From Erinaceus europaeus (Eukaryota > Chordata > Mammalia > Eulipotyphla > Erinaceidae), in the NCBI RefSeq assembly GCF_950295315.1, contig NW_026647605.1, forward strand, positions 12,501 through 76,500: DNA of 64,000 bases. Direction: 5' to 3'. Below, one piece after another: positions 40,201 to 50,429 of this stretch; position 1 is the stretch's first letter; every line of letters starts with the position of its first letter. Under the pieces are notes generated by a model. That model was not told where the DNA came from. It was given only the letters and a program-made list of their open reading frames with translations, and made no database searches. A program made the translations under genes and the position numbers.

Positions 40201-41914
40201 CGCCTCAGGGTGGGACCTGGACGCCTCAGGGTGGGGGCTGGACGCCTCAGGGTGGGGCCTGGATGCCTCAGGGTGGGGCCTGGACGCCTCAGGGTGGTAC
40301 GTGAACACCTCAGGGTGGGACCTGGACGCCTCAGGGTGGGACGTGGACGCCTCAGGGTGGGACCTGGACGCCTCAGGGTGGGGCCTGGACGCCTCAGGGT
40401 GGTATGTGAACGCCTCAGTGTGGGGGCTGGACGCCTCAGGGTGGGGGCTGGACGCCTCAGGGTGGGGCCTGGACGCCTCAGGGTGGGGGCTGGACGCCTC
40501 CGGGTGGGACCTGGACGCCTCAGGGTGGGGGCTGGACGCCTCAGGGTGGGGCCTGGACGCCTCAGGGTGGGGGCTGGACGCCTCAGGGTGGGGCCTGGAC
40601 GCCTCCGGGTGGGGGCTGGACGCCTCCGGGTGGGACCTGGACGCCTCCGGGTGGGGGCTGGACGCCTCAGGGTGGAACGTGGACGCCTCAGGGTGGGACC
40701 TGGACGCCTCAGGGTGGGGGCTGGACGCCTCCGGGTGGGGCCTGGACGCCTCAGGGTGGGGGCTGGACGCCTCCGGGTGGGGCCTGGACGCCTCAGGGTG
40801 GGGGCTGGACGCCTCCGGGTGGGACCTGGACGCCTCAGGGTGGGGGCTGGACGCCTCCGGGTGGGACCTGGACGCCTCAGGGTGGGGGCTGGACGCCTCA
40901 GGGTGGGGCCTGGACGCCTCAGGGTGGGGCCCTGATGTCCCCAGTCGGGGTCCTCCTACTTCCCTGGACACCCCAAGGCAGGACCTGGATGTGTCACTTG
41001 GGTGCTCGGACCCTCCGCCCACAACCTGGGTGTCTCCCGTGGGTGAGGGACCTGGTGGCCCGTGCCCCCTGCCCCCTTGCCCACCGTGTCCTGCGCGTCT
41101 CACCTGTGCCGCCGAGCGTCTTGAGGGAGAGTCCGCAGGGGGCGAGGAGCCTGCTGCCGGGGCCCCACTGGACCCTCGGACCCCCGCGGCCGAGGCTGGG
41201 CCTAGGGGCAGCACCAGGGGGCCGCGGGCTGGGCATGGGCACCCCCAGGGCACAGGGGGGGCCGGGTGTGGGCACCCCTGGATTATGTGTGATGCCTGGC
41301 AAGGGCACCCCCATGGCGAGCGGTGGGCCAGGCGCAGGCACCCCCTGAGCACGTGTGGCGCTGGACGTGGGCACCCCCAGGGCGAGCGGTGGGCCGGGCG
41401 CAGGCACCCCCTGAACATGGGTGGCGCTGGACGTGGGCACTCCCAGGGCGAGCGGTGGGCCGGGCGCAGTCACCCCCTGAGCACTTGTGGTGCTGGACGT
41501 GGGCACTCTCAGGGCGAGCGGTGGGCCGGGCGCAGGCACCCCCTGAGCACGTGTGGTGCTGGACGTCGGCACCCTCAGGGCGAGCGGTGGGCCGGGCGCA
41601 GGCACCCCCAGGGCGAGCGGTGGGCCAGGCACGGGCACCCCCAGGGCGAGCGGCGGGCCGGGCACGGGCACCCCCAGGGCGAGCGGCGGGCCGGGCACGG
41701 GCACCCCCAGGGCGAGCGGCGGGCCGGGCACGGGCACCCCCAGGGCGAGCGGCGGGCCGGGCACGGGCACCCCCAGAGGGTGGGGCGGCCGGGCCTGGAT
41801 GCTGTGCAGACACTGGCGCAGGGCGTCCTGGGTGGCGGCCTCGCTCAGCCAGCGCAGAAACAGCTCGTCCACCTTCATCTTCAGCACCGGCTGCAGCACC
41901 TTGCCGGGGGCCAT
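31038..41914 (-). CDS. PPP2R3B: PP2A regulatory subunit B'' (PR70), split gene
   Basis: Encodes the B''/PR70 subunit, which binds the PP2A A-C core and directs it to substrates; Cdc6 is the known example for PR70. Calcium binding to the EF-hands tunes it. Exons 2-13 (38159 down to 31038) join in phase to 471 codons and follow human PR70 closely: [20 protein letters not shown], the helical domain, EF-hand 1 (loop [12 protein letters not shown]), [18 protein letters not shown]-hand 2 (loop [12 protein letters not shown]), and the acidic C-terminus. All splice sites are GT-AG. Third codon positions are nearly all G or C. Two alternative first exons are listed separately. In humans the gene is pseudoautosomal (PAR1) and also transcribed away from SHOX. 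Exon numbering follows the 13-exon human PR70 model. Confidence 0.96.
31457..31563 (-). CDS. PPP2R3B: PPP2R3B exon 12
   Basis: 107 nt, GTCCCCAG acceptor and GG|GTGAGT donor. Codes [20 protein letters not shown] and [15 protein letters not shown], conserved in the B'' family. Confidence 0.95.
31635..31753 (-). CDS. PPP2R3B: PPP2R3B exon 11
   Basis: 119 nt. Codes [20 protein letters not shown] and [19 protein letters not shown]. Donor AGG|GTGAGG. Confidence 0.96.
31972..32147 (-). CDS. PPP2R3B: PPP2R3B exon 10, second EF-hand
   Basis: 176 nt. Codes [20 protein letters not shown] and on to LDLVRPQDP. The calcium loop [12 protein letters not shown] keeps acidic residues at positions 1, 3, 5 and 12. 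Confidence 0.97.
32229..32318 (-). CDS. PPP2R3B: PPP2R3B exon 9
   Basis: 90 nt. Codes [18 protein letters not shown] and [11 protein letters not shown]. Donor CCAG|GTAGGG. Confidence 0.96.
32400..32660. repeat. Minisatellite in PPP2R3B intron 8
   Basis: Irregular units of GACCCCCAGAGGATCCTGTG and TGAGGGGATCCC. Confidence 0.85.
32832..32880 (-). CDS. PPP2R3B: PPP2R3B exon 8
   Basis: 49 nt. Codes [17 protein letters not shown] together with split codons on both sides. Acceptor CTCTCCCCAG, donor CG|GTATGT. Confidence 0.94.
32915..33200. repeat. Minisatellite in PPP2R3B intron 7
   Basis: About ten units of GTCGGGGACCCCAGTC plus GCACTGAGCC. Confidence 0.92.
33268..33424 (-). CDS. PPP2R3B: PPP2R3B exon 7, first EF-hand
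   Basis: 157 nt. Codes [38 protein letters not shown] and [14 protein letters not shown]. The loop [12 protein letters not shown] is the first calcium-binding EF-hand. Confidence 0.97.
33425..33850. repeat. Minisatellites in PPP2R3B intron 6
   Basis: 33430-33660 has loose GGGGTCAG(A/C)GGG units. 33705-33855 is a dense GTGAGGGAGGTGAGGGGTGA array. Confidence 0.88.
33975..34061 (-). CDS. PPP2R3B: PPP2R3B exon 6
   Basis: 87 nt. Codes [19 protein letters not shown] and [10 protein letters not shown]. Acceptor CCCCCCACAG, donor CAG|GTGAGT. Confidence 0.97.
34378..34452 (-). CDS. PPP2R3B: PPP2R3B exon 5
   Basis: 75 nt. Codes [18 protein letters not shown] and HSRYITT. Acceptor TGTCCCCCAG, donor ACG|GTCAGT. 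Confidence 0.96.
34475..36125. repeat. Minisatellite with splice-site-like units in PPP2R3B intron 4
   Basis: About 40-50 units of GTCTGGGACGTCCTGTCAGG plus TGAGGGGACAGGG (about 33 bp). The plus strand of each unit has CAGGTGAGG, a donor consensus. The gene's sense strand has CCCCTCACCTGACAG|GAC, an acceptor-like motif with a branch-point-like CTGAC. Confidence 0.95.
36240..36994. repeat. Minisatellite touching the exon 4 donor
   Basis: About 24 units of CCCTCAGGGGCAGGTCAG plus GTGGTGTGGAC or GGCGTGGGTTCT. The last unit merges with the exon 4 donor at 36989-36995. Confidence 0.95.
36995..37097 (-). CDS. PPP2R3B: PPP2R3B exon 4
   Basis: 103 nt. Codes [20 protein letters not shown] and [14 protein letters not shown]. 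Acceptor CTCCTCCCAG, donor CAG|GTGAGC. Confidence 0.97.
37219..37322 (-). CDS. PPP2R3B: PPP2R3B exon 3
   Basis: 104 nt. Codes [20 protein letters not shown] and [14 protein letters not shown] plus a split Lys codon. Donor AA|GTGAGT. Confidence 0.97.
37335..37920. repeat. Minisatellite in PPP2R3B intron 2
   Basis: About 14 units of GAGCACTCAGGGTGACCCAC with a variable purine tail such as AGGGGCGAGGGGGAGGAGG. Confidence 0.94.
37977..38159 (-). CDS. PPP2R3B: PPP2R3B exon 2, first shared exon
   Basis: 183 nt, phase 0 at both ends. Acceptor GTTCCCCTAG. Codes [32 protein letters not shown] and on to [11 protein letters not shown]. Both candidate first exons would join here. Confidence 0.96.
38235..38720. 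repeat. Minisatellite in PPP2R3B intron 1
   Basis: Units of CAGACACCCCACACGCCCCCT (21 bp) and variants, about 22 copies. Plus-strand frames of 150-212 codons here are repeat by-products. Confidence 0.95.
39075..39215 (-). CDS. PPP2R3B: Alternative PR72-like first coding exon of PPP2R3B
   Basis: The ATG at 39213-39215 opens 47 codons reading [20 protein letters not shown], then [16 protein letters not shown] and [11 protein letters not shown], ending at the donor CAG|GTCAGA. This closely resembles the N-terminus unique to the PR72 isoform of the paralogue PPP2R3A. The human PR70 reference I remember lacks it. It ends in phase 0 and joins exon 2 in frame, giving a 518-residue B'' protein. The frame is open upstream into 39400, with no strong in-phase acceptor, so it is best read as a first exon. 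A 15-bp tandem duplication makes the DPDLR pair. Confidence 0.8.
39380..39780. repeat. Minisatellite upstream of the alternative exon
   Basis: Units of GGGGACAGCGGGCAGGGGAC. A block with GATAGCCAGCAAGAGAGT occurs twice (39442 and 39600), a larger duplication of about 158 bp. Confidence 0.92.
39890..40940. repeat. 21-bp minisatellite in PPP2R3B intron 1
   Basis: About 50 units of GACGCCTCAGGGTGGGGCCTG, with GGGGCTG, GACCTG and TACGTGAAC variants. As 21 is a multiple of 3, the plus strand stays open for over 700 codons (GLDASGW repeats). Confidence 0.97.
41104..41914 (-). CDS. PPP2R3B: PPP2R3B exon 1 (PR70-type), frame disturbed
   Basis: The ATG at 41912-41914 opens [19 protein letters not shown] and on to LRQCLHSIQ, nearly identical to the human PR70 start. 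Then comes a repeat of 11-residue units [11 protein letters not shown] and 22-residue units. The donor is GCACAG|GTGAGACG. The exon is 811 nt, about 270 codons against about 106 in human. It ends in phase 1, while exon 2 needs phase 0. The end of the exon resembles human ([19 protein letters not shown]) only in another frame, the one that does join exon 2. So either one base is gained or lost within the repeat, by assembly error or a real frameshift, or this isoform is non-functional here. Confidence 0.85.
41283..41790 (-). repeat. Coding minisatellite in PPP2R3B exon 1 (33- and 66-bp units)
   Basis: 41600-41780 has tandem 33-bp units (GGGCACGGGCACCCCCAGGG plus CGAGCGGCGGGCC). 41320-41600 has 66-bp units ending GAGCACGTGTGGTGCTGGAC. 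Unit lengths divide by 3. Confidence 0.95.
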
Positions 41915-41934
41915 GGCGCCCGGGGCTCTCAGAC

Positions 41935-43435
41935 CCGTCCCGGAAGGAGGCTCCGGTCAGGGGTCCCGGTTTGGGGTGCTGAGCCCGTGGATGGTGAGTC
42001 CGCTGGTGCTGGGTCCGTGGGGCACTGACTCCGGGGGTGCTGGGTCCTGGGTTCCGGAAGTCCTAGGTACCGACTGCGAGGACTGCTGAGTCCTGGGTGC
42101 TGGGTCTGGGGAGGCTGGATCCTGGGTGCTGGGTCCTGACTCCGGGGGGTGCTGGGTCCTGGGTGCTGACTATGAGGACTGCTGAGTTCTGGGTGCTGGG
42201 TCCTGACTCCGGGGGTGCTGGGTCCTGAGTTAACGAGTCCTGGGTGCTGAGACTGAGGGATGCTGAGTCCGGGGTACCGAGTCCTGGGTCCTGGGCCCTG
42301 AGTTACCGAGTCCTGGGTGCTGAGTCTGAGGGGTGCTGAGTCCGGGGTACTGAGTTCTGGGTACCAAGTCCTGGGTGCCGGGTCCGAGGTACCGAGTCCT
42401 AGTCCTGGGTGCTGAGTCCTGGGTACCGAGTCCTGGGTACTGAGTCTGAGGTACCGAGTTCTGGGCGCTGGGTCTGAGGTACCGAGTCCTGGGTACTGAG
42501 TCCCGGGTGCCGGGTCCGAGGTACCGAGTCCCGGGTACTGAGTCCTGGGTACTGAGTCCCGGGTACCGAGCGAGTCCTGGGTGCCGGGTCCGAGGTATCG
42601 AGTCCCGGGTACCGAGTCTGAAGTACTGAGTCTGAGGTACCGAGTTCTGGGTCCCGGGTCCGAGGTACCGAGTCCTGGGTGCTGAGTCCCGGGTGCTGGG
42701 AATAAGGTACCGAGTTCTGGGTGCCGGGTCCGAGGTACCGAGTCCTGGGTACCGAGTCCCGGGTACCGAGTCCTGGGTGCCGGGTCCGAGGTATCGAGTC
42801 CTGGGTACCGAGTCCCGGGTGCCGGGTCTGAAGTACCGAGTCCGAGGTACCGAGTTCTGGGTGCCGGGTCCAAGGTACCGAGTCCTGGGTGCTGGGTCCC
42901 GGGTGCCGGGTCTGAGGTACCGAGTTCTGGGTCCCGGGTCCGAGGTACCGAGTCCTGGCTGCTGAGTCTGAGGGGTGCTGAGTCCTGGGTGCTGAGTCCT
43001 GGGTACTGAGAACAAGGTACCGAGTCCCGGGTACCGGGTACCTAGTCTGAGGTACCGAGTCTGAGGTGCCGAGTCTGAGGTACCGGGTCCGAGGTGCCGA
43101 GTCCGAGGTACCGAGTCCTGGGTCCGAGGTACCGGGTCCGAGGTACCGAGTCTGAGGTACCGGGTCTGAGGTGCCGAGTCCGAGGTGCCGAGTCCCGGAT
43201 ACCGAGTCTGAGGTGCCGAGTCCGAGGTGCCGAGTCTGAGGTACCGGGTCCGAGGTGCCGAGTCCCGGATACCGAGTCTGAGGTGCCGAGTCCGAGGTGC
43301 CGAGTCCGAGGTGCCGAGTCCGAGGTACCGGGTCTGAGGTACCGGGTCTGAGGTACCGGGTCCGAGGTGCCGAGTCCGAGATGCCGAGTCCCGGGTGCCG
43401 GGTCCGAGGGGTACCGAGCCGGGGGTGCTGGGGCC
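41935..43435. repeat. Minisatellite upstream of PPP2R3B
   Basis: Units of about 12 bp: GGTACCGAGTCC, GGTGCCGAGTCC, GGTGCTGAGTCT. One CpG per unit in most copies and many GGTACC palindromes. If the CpG island at 43.4-44.4 kb is the promoter, this array would be transcribed as 5' UTR or a first intron. Confidence 0.95.
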
Positions 43436-43782
43436 GGGGGTGGGGGGGGGGGGGGGTGTCGCGGCTTCCGGCGTCCCGTCAGCCCCCGCGGCGGCCGCGG
43501 GTTCGAGTCCCCGGAGGCGACGTCCCTCAGCGTCGCTTCAAAACGGCCGCCGGGCCGCGCCCCCGCCGTCGCGCGCGTCCTGCGTCATCACGCCGCGTGG
43601 CGTCATCACAACGCGCCTGTCATGGCGGCGACCCGCCGGGGGCGCGAGGAGCCCGGGTGCGGGCGGGGGTCGGGGGTCGGGGGGGGGTCAGGGGGGTCAG
43701 GGGTCTCCCGCACCCGCGCGGCGCCGCTCTGGGCGTCTCAGGGGCGCGGCTCGCGTCCGGGCGCCCCGCGGGCCAGAGCGCT

Positions 43783-44222
43783 GTGAGCATGCGCGGGGCG
43801 CTGCCGCGGCTGCACATGCGCAGCGCGTGTGTTCCCCCCGGCGGCGGTGTGAGCATGCGCGGGGCGCTACCACGGCTGCACATGCGCAGCGCGCGTCCCC
43901 TGGCGGTGGTGTGAGCATGCGCGGGGCGCTACCACGACTGCACATGCGCAGCGCGTGTCCCCCCCCCCCCCCCCCCCCCCCCCCCGGCGGTGGTGTGAGC
44001 ATGCGCGGGGCGCTACGACGGCTGCACATGCGCAGCGCGTCCCTGGCGGTGGTGTGAGCATGCGTGGAGAGGAGCCAGGGCCGCGCGTGCGTATTGCGGA
44101 GCGCGCGCCGCGTGTCCATGGCGACCAGGCCGCTCGGCGCGCTCCCGGCGAGCATGCGCCGTGGAGCTCCCGCCGCACACACAACCCCCGCCCCATCGGC
44201 CGAGCATGCGCAGTGCGTGCCT
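43783..44222. repeat. Tandem array of NRF1-like sites
   Basis: Four units of about 61-86 bp beginning GTGAGCATGCGCGGGGCGCT and containing GCTGCACATGCGCAGCGCG (near 43787, 43850, 43913 and 43996), plus decayed units near 44055, 44151 and 44203. GCATGCGC and CATGCGCA match the NRF1 half-palindrome. A C27 homopolymer (43959-43985) interrupts the third unit. Confidence 0.9.
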
Positions 44223-44338
44223 GGCGGGAGCGCCCGCCTGGGGGCTGGAGCGGAGCGAGGCTGACCTGTGACCTCTGACCTTTGATCCCCGGCGCCGACG
44301 CTGACACCCCCCCCCCCGCCCCGGGCTGGGCTTATGAT

Positions 44339-44385
44339 GACTTCCGGTGCGCTCGGAGCCGGAAATGGTGCAGGAAGACGTCACG
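44339..44385. promoter_or_regulatory. Paired ETS sites with CRE-like site
   Basis: ACTTCCGGTG (44340-44349) and CCGGAAAT (44359-44366) are inverted ETS/GABP-type sites. GACGTCAC at 44377-44384 is CRE-like. Close spacing is typical of CpG-island promoters. Confidence 0.6.
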
Positions 44386-44890
44386 GAAAACGAAATGCGA
44401 TAAAGGAAAATAAAGTAATATGAAAGCACTCCAATGTACGAAATAAAATAAATTATACTGAAACGCAATCCAATGAAACGAAAGAAATAAAATAATATGA
44501 GTTAAAATGAAATGCAATCCAATGAAGCGAAATAAACTAAAATAATGTGAATTATAATGAAATGCAATCCAGTGAAACGAAATAAACTAAAATAATGTGA
44601 ATTAAAATGAAATGCAATCCAGTGAAACGAAATAAACTAAAATCATATGAATTAAAGTGAAATGCAATCCAGTGAAACAAAATAAATAAAATCATATGAA
44701 TTAAAATGAAATGCAATCCAGTGAAACGAAATAAAAATAATATGAATTAAAATGAAATGCAATGAAATAAACTAATATAAAGTAATATAAAATAAAATAC
44801 ATTACAATAATATAAATTAGATTAAAATGAAAGACAATAAAATGAAATAAACTAATATAAATTACAATGAAATACAATGAAGTGAAATGA
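44386..44890. repeat. AT-rich minisatellite of about 46-50 bp
   Basis: About ten units containing AATGAAATGCAATCCAGTGA and AACGAAATAAACTAAAATAA. An abrupt switch from the CpG island to AT-rich DNA. Confidence 0.92.
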
Positions 44891-45463
44891 AATGGAATGA
44901 AATAGTAAAGTGGCCAAACTCACAAGAAATAAAAAGTAATCAGGAAAAAAATAAAGAAAGAAATGATTTTCTCTTTAAGACTAAGGCAGCAAGAAATCAA
45001 TCCATCCATCAATCAGCCTCACAAAGAAGGCGGGAAAGAAACAAGTTTCTGTTTCTGGTGAAGAAAGACACAGAAAATGCAAAGCCAGCGTCTTCCCAGA
45101 GCAACATTAGGAGGAAAATGGAGCACAACAACAACAACAAAAGCAGTTTTCTTCTCAGGACACAACAACAAAAAAAAGAAAAAAGAAAAGAAAAAGAAGA
45201 AAAACCACAAAATATAAATGCAAAAAAAAAAAAAAAAACACAACTTCTCGAAAGCAAAACACACACACACAAAGAAATGCCCCAATTTACAAAGAAAGAG
45301 TGAAATACTACAGAAATGTCTAAACTTTTAAAAACAAACCAAAGAAAAAGCCGCAATTCAGAAAGGAGAAATAAATTCTCTTTGCCTTCGATCTGGAAAC
45401 ACCAGAAAGTAGAAATGCAAAGAACTGGTTCTTCTCGAGACCAAGTAACACACACAAGAAGAA

Positions 45464-45527
<64 letters not shown>

Positions 45528-45700
45528 GAGGGAGAGAGGGAGAGAGAAAGAGAGGGGAAGAAAAAGAAAGGCAAACATAAAAAATGAAATTCAGAAAGGA
45601 GAAATAACTTATCTTTGCCTTAAAAAAAAAAAAAAACAACAGAAACACCACAAAATATAAGTGCAAAAAAATATGTTATTTTTCTTCTTCTTCTTCAGAA
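44891..45700. repeat. A/GAAA-rich low-complexity region
   Basis: Purine-rich, with loosely duplicated blocks (AGAAAGGAGAAATAA at 45358 and 45594). A (GAAA)n tract at about 45463-45527. No gene. Confidence 0.85.
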
Positions 45701-45703
45701 CGT

Positions 45704-45704
45704 A

Positions 45705-45753
<49 letters not shown>
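45704..45753. repeat. (CA)n microsatellite
   Basis: About 25 perfect CA units, preceded by CTTCTTCTTCTTC. Confidence 0.97.
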
Positions 45754-45756
<3 letters not shown>

Positions 45757-45939
45757 CAAAAACAAGAATATTCAGGATGAAGAAAGGATTTCTCAACAAG
45801 CTACACCAGAAAGGAAAAACAAAAAGAAGAGAGGCAAAGACCTCAACAGAGAAGAAAGAATGACTCCTTCGCGCCAGGAACAAGAGCCCGAAGAATGAAG
45901 ATTCTTCACTTTTGAGTGAGAGCCATAACTAATCAATAC

Positions 45940-46092
45940 AGGTCTTTATTGATTATTGATGGATTGGAATGAGAGAGAGCAGAGCCCTGGCCTGAGGGGG
46001 GAGCCGGGGCTGGAACCCGGGGTCTCTGGGGGCTCAGGCTGCACATCCTGGGCTCTGACCGCTGAGCCGTCTCCCCCGCACATTCCATGGGG
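45940..46092 (-). mobile_element. GC-rich tRNA-like SINE
   Basis: The minus strand reads GGGGGAGACGGCTCAGCGGT (A-box), CCGGGTTCCAGCCCCGGCTC (B-box) and CAGGCCAGGGCTCTGC, then an AATCAATAATCAATA tail. A partial second copy follows to about 46220. The family recurs at 49318, 49490, 58436, 59733 and 59879. Confidence 0.85.
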
Positions 46093-46117
46093 TTTTATTG
46101 ATTATTGATGGATTTGA

Positions 46118-48768
<2,651 letters not shown>

Positions 48769-48813
<45 letters not shown>

Positions 48814-49072
48814 TTTTTCCTCGAGCACTTGGTGTTCAAGCGTAGAATAACTCACGGAAAAAGGAAAAAAAAAACAAAAACGAAAAGAACAGACAAACGG
48901 CAAAACACCAGCCCCACCCGCTTGGAAAATGCCCACAGACACTGCTTGTGTCCTGTTTTTTCTCACACGGACACGGGGAAAAGAGAAAAGAAAAAAGAGG
49001 AAGAAAGAAAGAGGAAGAAAGGAGAGAGAAAGAAAAAAGAGAGAAATAAGACAAGAGAAAGAAGAAGGAAGC

Positions 49073-49103
<31 letters not shown>

Positions 49104-49165
49104 GAGGAAGGAAGGAGAGAGAGAGAGAGAGGGAGAGAGAGAGAGAGGGAGAGAGAGAGAGACAG
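48769..49165. repeat. (CTTT)n and GA-rich low complexity
   Basis: (CTTT)n at 48770-48815 and GAGAGAGA/GGGGGGGG at 48990-49165, around a short A-rich segment. Confidence 0.9.
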
Positions 49166-49300
49166 GCTGGCTTGGGCGCCGTGTCAGGTCTGCAAACTGC
49201 GGGTGAAGCTTTTCCCTCCTTCCGAGAGGCTGCAAATTCACTAGCTCAGCAAGTCCCCTCACGAGCTCTGCTCTCTGTCCTCCCAATCCATCAATAATCA
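49166..49300. other. Island of unique sequence
   Basis: CAGGTCTGCAAACTGCGGGT and GAGGCTGCAAATTCACTAGC are non-repetitive. Function unknown. Confidence 0.4.
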
Positions 49301-49317
49301 ATACAACCCCTTGAACT

Positions 49318-49600
49318 GTGCGGGGGGAGACGGCCCAGCGGTCAGAGCCCAGGACGTGCGGCCTGAGCCCCCAGAGGCCCCGGGTTCCAGCCCCGGCTCC
49401 CCCCTCAGGCCAGAATTCGGCTCTTTCTCTTTCATTCAAATCGATCAATAACCAATAATCAATCAGTAATCAATCATAGCCCGTGAAATGTCACGGGAAG
49501 ACGGCTCAGCGGTCAGAGCCCAGGACGTGCGGCCTGAGCCCCCAGAAGCCCCAGGGTCCAGGCCCGGCTCTTCCTGGATTGATTGATTAGTTGGTTGACT
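49318..49600 (+). mobile_element. Two GC-rich tRNA-like SINEs in tandem
   Basis: Copies at about 49318-49480 and 49490-49600. Each has GAGACGGCCCAGCGGTCAGA or GAAGACGGCTCAGCGGTCAG and GGGTTCCAGCCCCGG or GGGTCCAGGCCCGG. Confidence 0.87.
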
Positions 49601-49768
49601 GACGATTGATCGATCGATTGATTGATTGATTGATTGATTGGAAAGAAGCAGAGCCTCCCTCTGGCTCCCATGATGCCGGGGCCGGAAGTCGGGGCCTCAC
49701 GCTTGGGAATCCAGCACTTTACCCCTCAGACACCTCCCGGGATGCCTGGTAGAACTGCCAATACATTG

Positions 49769-49800
<32 letters not shown>
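49576..49800. repeat. (GATT)n tracts
   Basis: 49603-49640 and 49768-49800 are GATT/ATTG repeats. The sequence between them is a short SINE-like piece (CAGAGCCTCCCTCTGG). Confidence 0.85.
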
Positions 49801-49801
<1 letters not shown>

Positions 49802-49829
49802 GAGAAGAAGAAGATGAGAGAGACGCCAC

Positions 49830-50110
49830 GCCAGGGGGCGTCCAGCCCCGTGTCCCCTGCCCCTGGGTCCAAGCCCTGAGTCTCCGGTTGCCCAGGGGGC
49901 AGGGGGCAGAGGTCGAGGGTCGGGGGGCTCCGCGGGGTCGGGGTTCATGCCGGGGGTCCCACGACCCGCCCTCCGGCCTTTCGGGGTCGCAGCCCAGCCC
50001 GGGATGTTCCGACCCCGCCTGCAATGTGTCACCTCCGGAATTAGAACGAGCCTGGGCGGCCGCTCCCCGGCCACCTGTGTCACCGGGGACAGACGGCCGG
50101 ACAGCTGCCG
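49830..50110. other. Island of unique GC-rich sequence
   Basis: Includes CGCCTGCAATGTGTCACCTC and CGGAATTAGAACGAGCCTGG, which resemble a conserved homeodomain-type (AATTAG) regulatory element. No coding support. Confidence 0.4.
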
Positions 50111-50177
50111 CCCGGAGGAGACGGGGAGGACAGACAGACGGAGGGGCGGCGCGGAGACGGGAGACGGTCAGGTGACA

Positions 50178-50210
<33 letters not shown>

Positions 50211-50425
50211 CACGGAGGAAGGGAGAGAGACCCAGAGGGACAGAGGAGAGGAAGAGACACAGTGGGCAGAGAGACGACAAGGGAGAGATAGAGCAGAGAG
50301 ACAGGAAGACGGGAGACACGGAACAGACAGACAGACAGATACAGAGAGAGAAGTTACAGACAGAGACATGAGAGACGGCAGGAGAGAGCAGAGAGGAAAT
50401 GGAGGGGAAACACTCGGCCACAGGG
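50111..50425. repeat. GACA/GAGA purine-rich tract
   Basis: GGGAGACGG, GACAGACAGACAGATACAGA and similar low-complexity words. Confidence 0.85.
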
Positions 50426-50429
50426 AGGC

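Larger units (their letters stand above)
43440..44400. promoter_or_regulatory. CpG island, probable promoter region
   Basis: Very CpG-dense (GCGGCCGCGG, CGTCGCGCGCGTCC) between two low-complexity blocks, 1.5-2.5 kb upstream of the PR70 start codon. It holds two CRE-like words (TGCGTCATCACG near 43581, GGCGTCATCACA near 43599), a CATGGCGGC word at 43621, an NRF1-like array and an ETS/CRE cluster. No TATA box. It could serve PPP2R3B or a divergent transcript; no plus-strand gene follows. Confidence 0.7.

Noticed and set aside
39791..42028. 745-codon plus-strand frame (GLDASGW repeats) and its minus-strand mirror
   Set aside because: 21-bp repeat open on both strands. It runs antisense over PPP2R3B intron 1 and exon 1, whose coding sense is clear.
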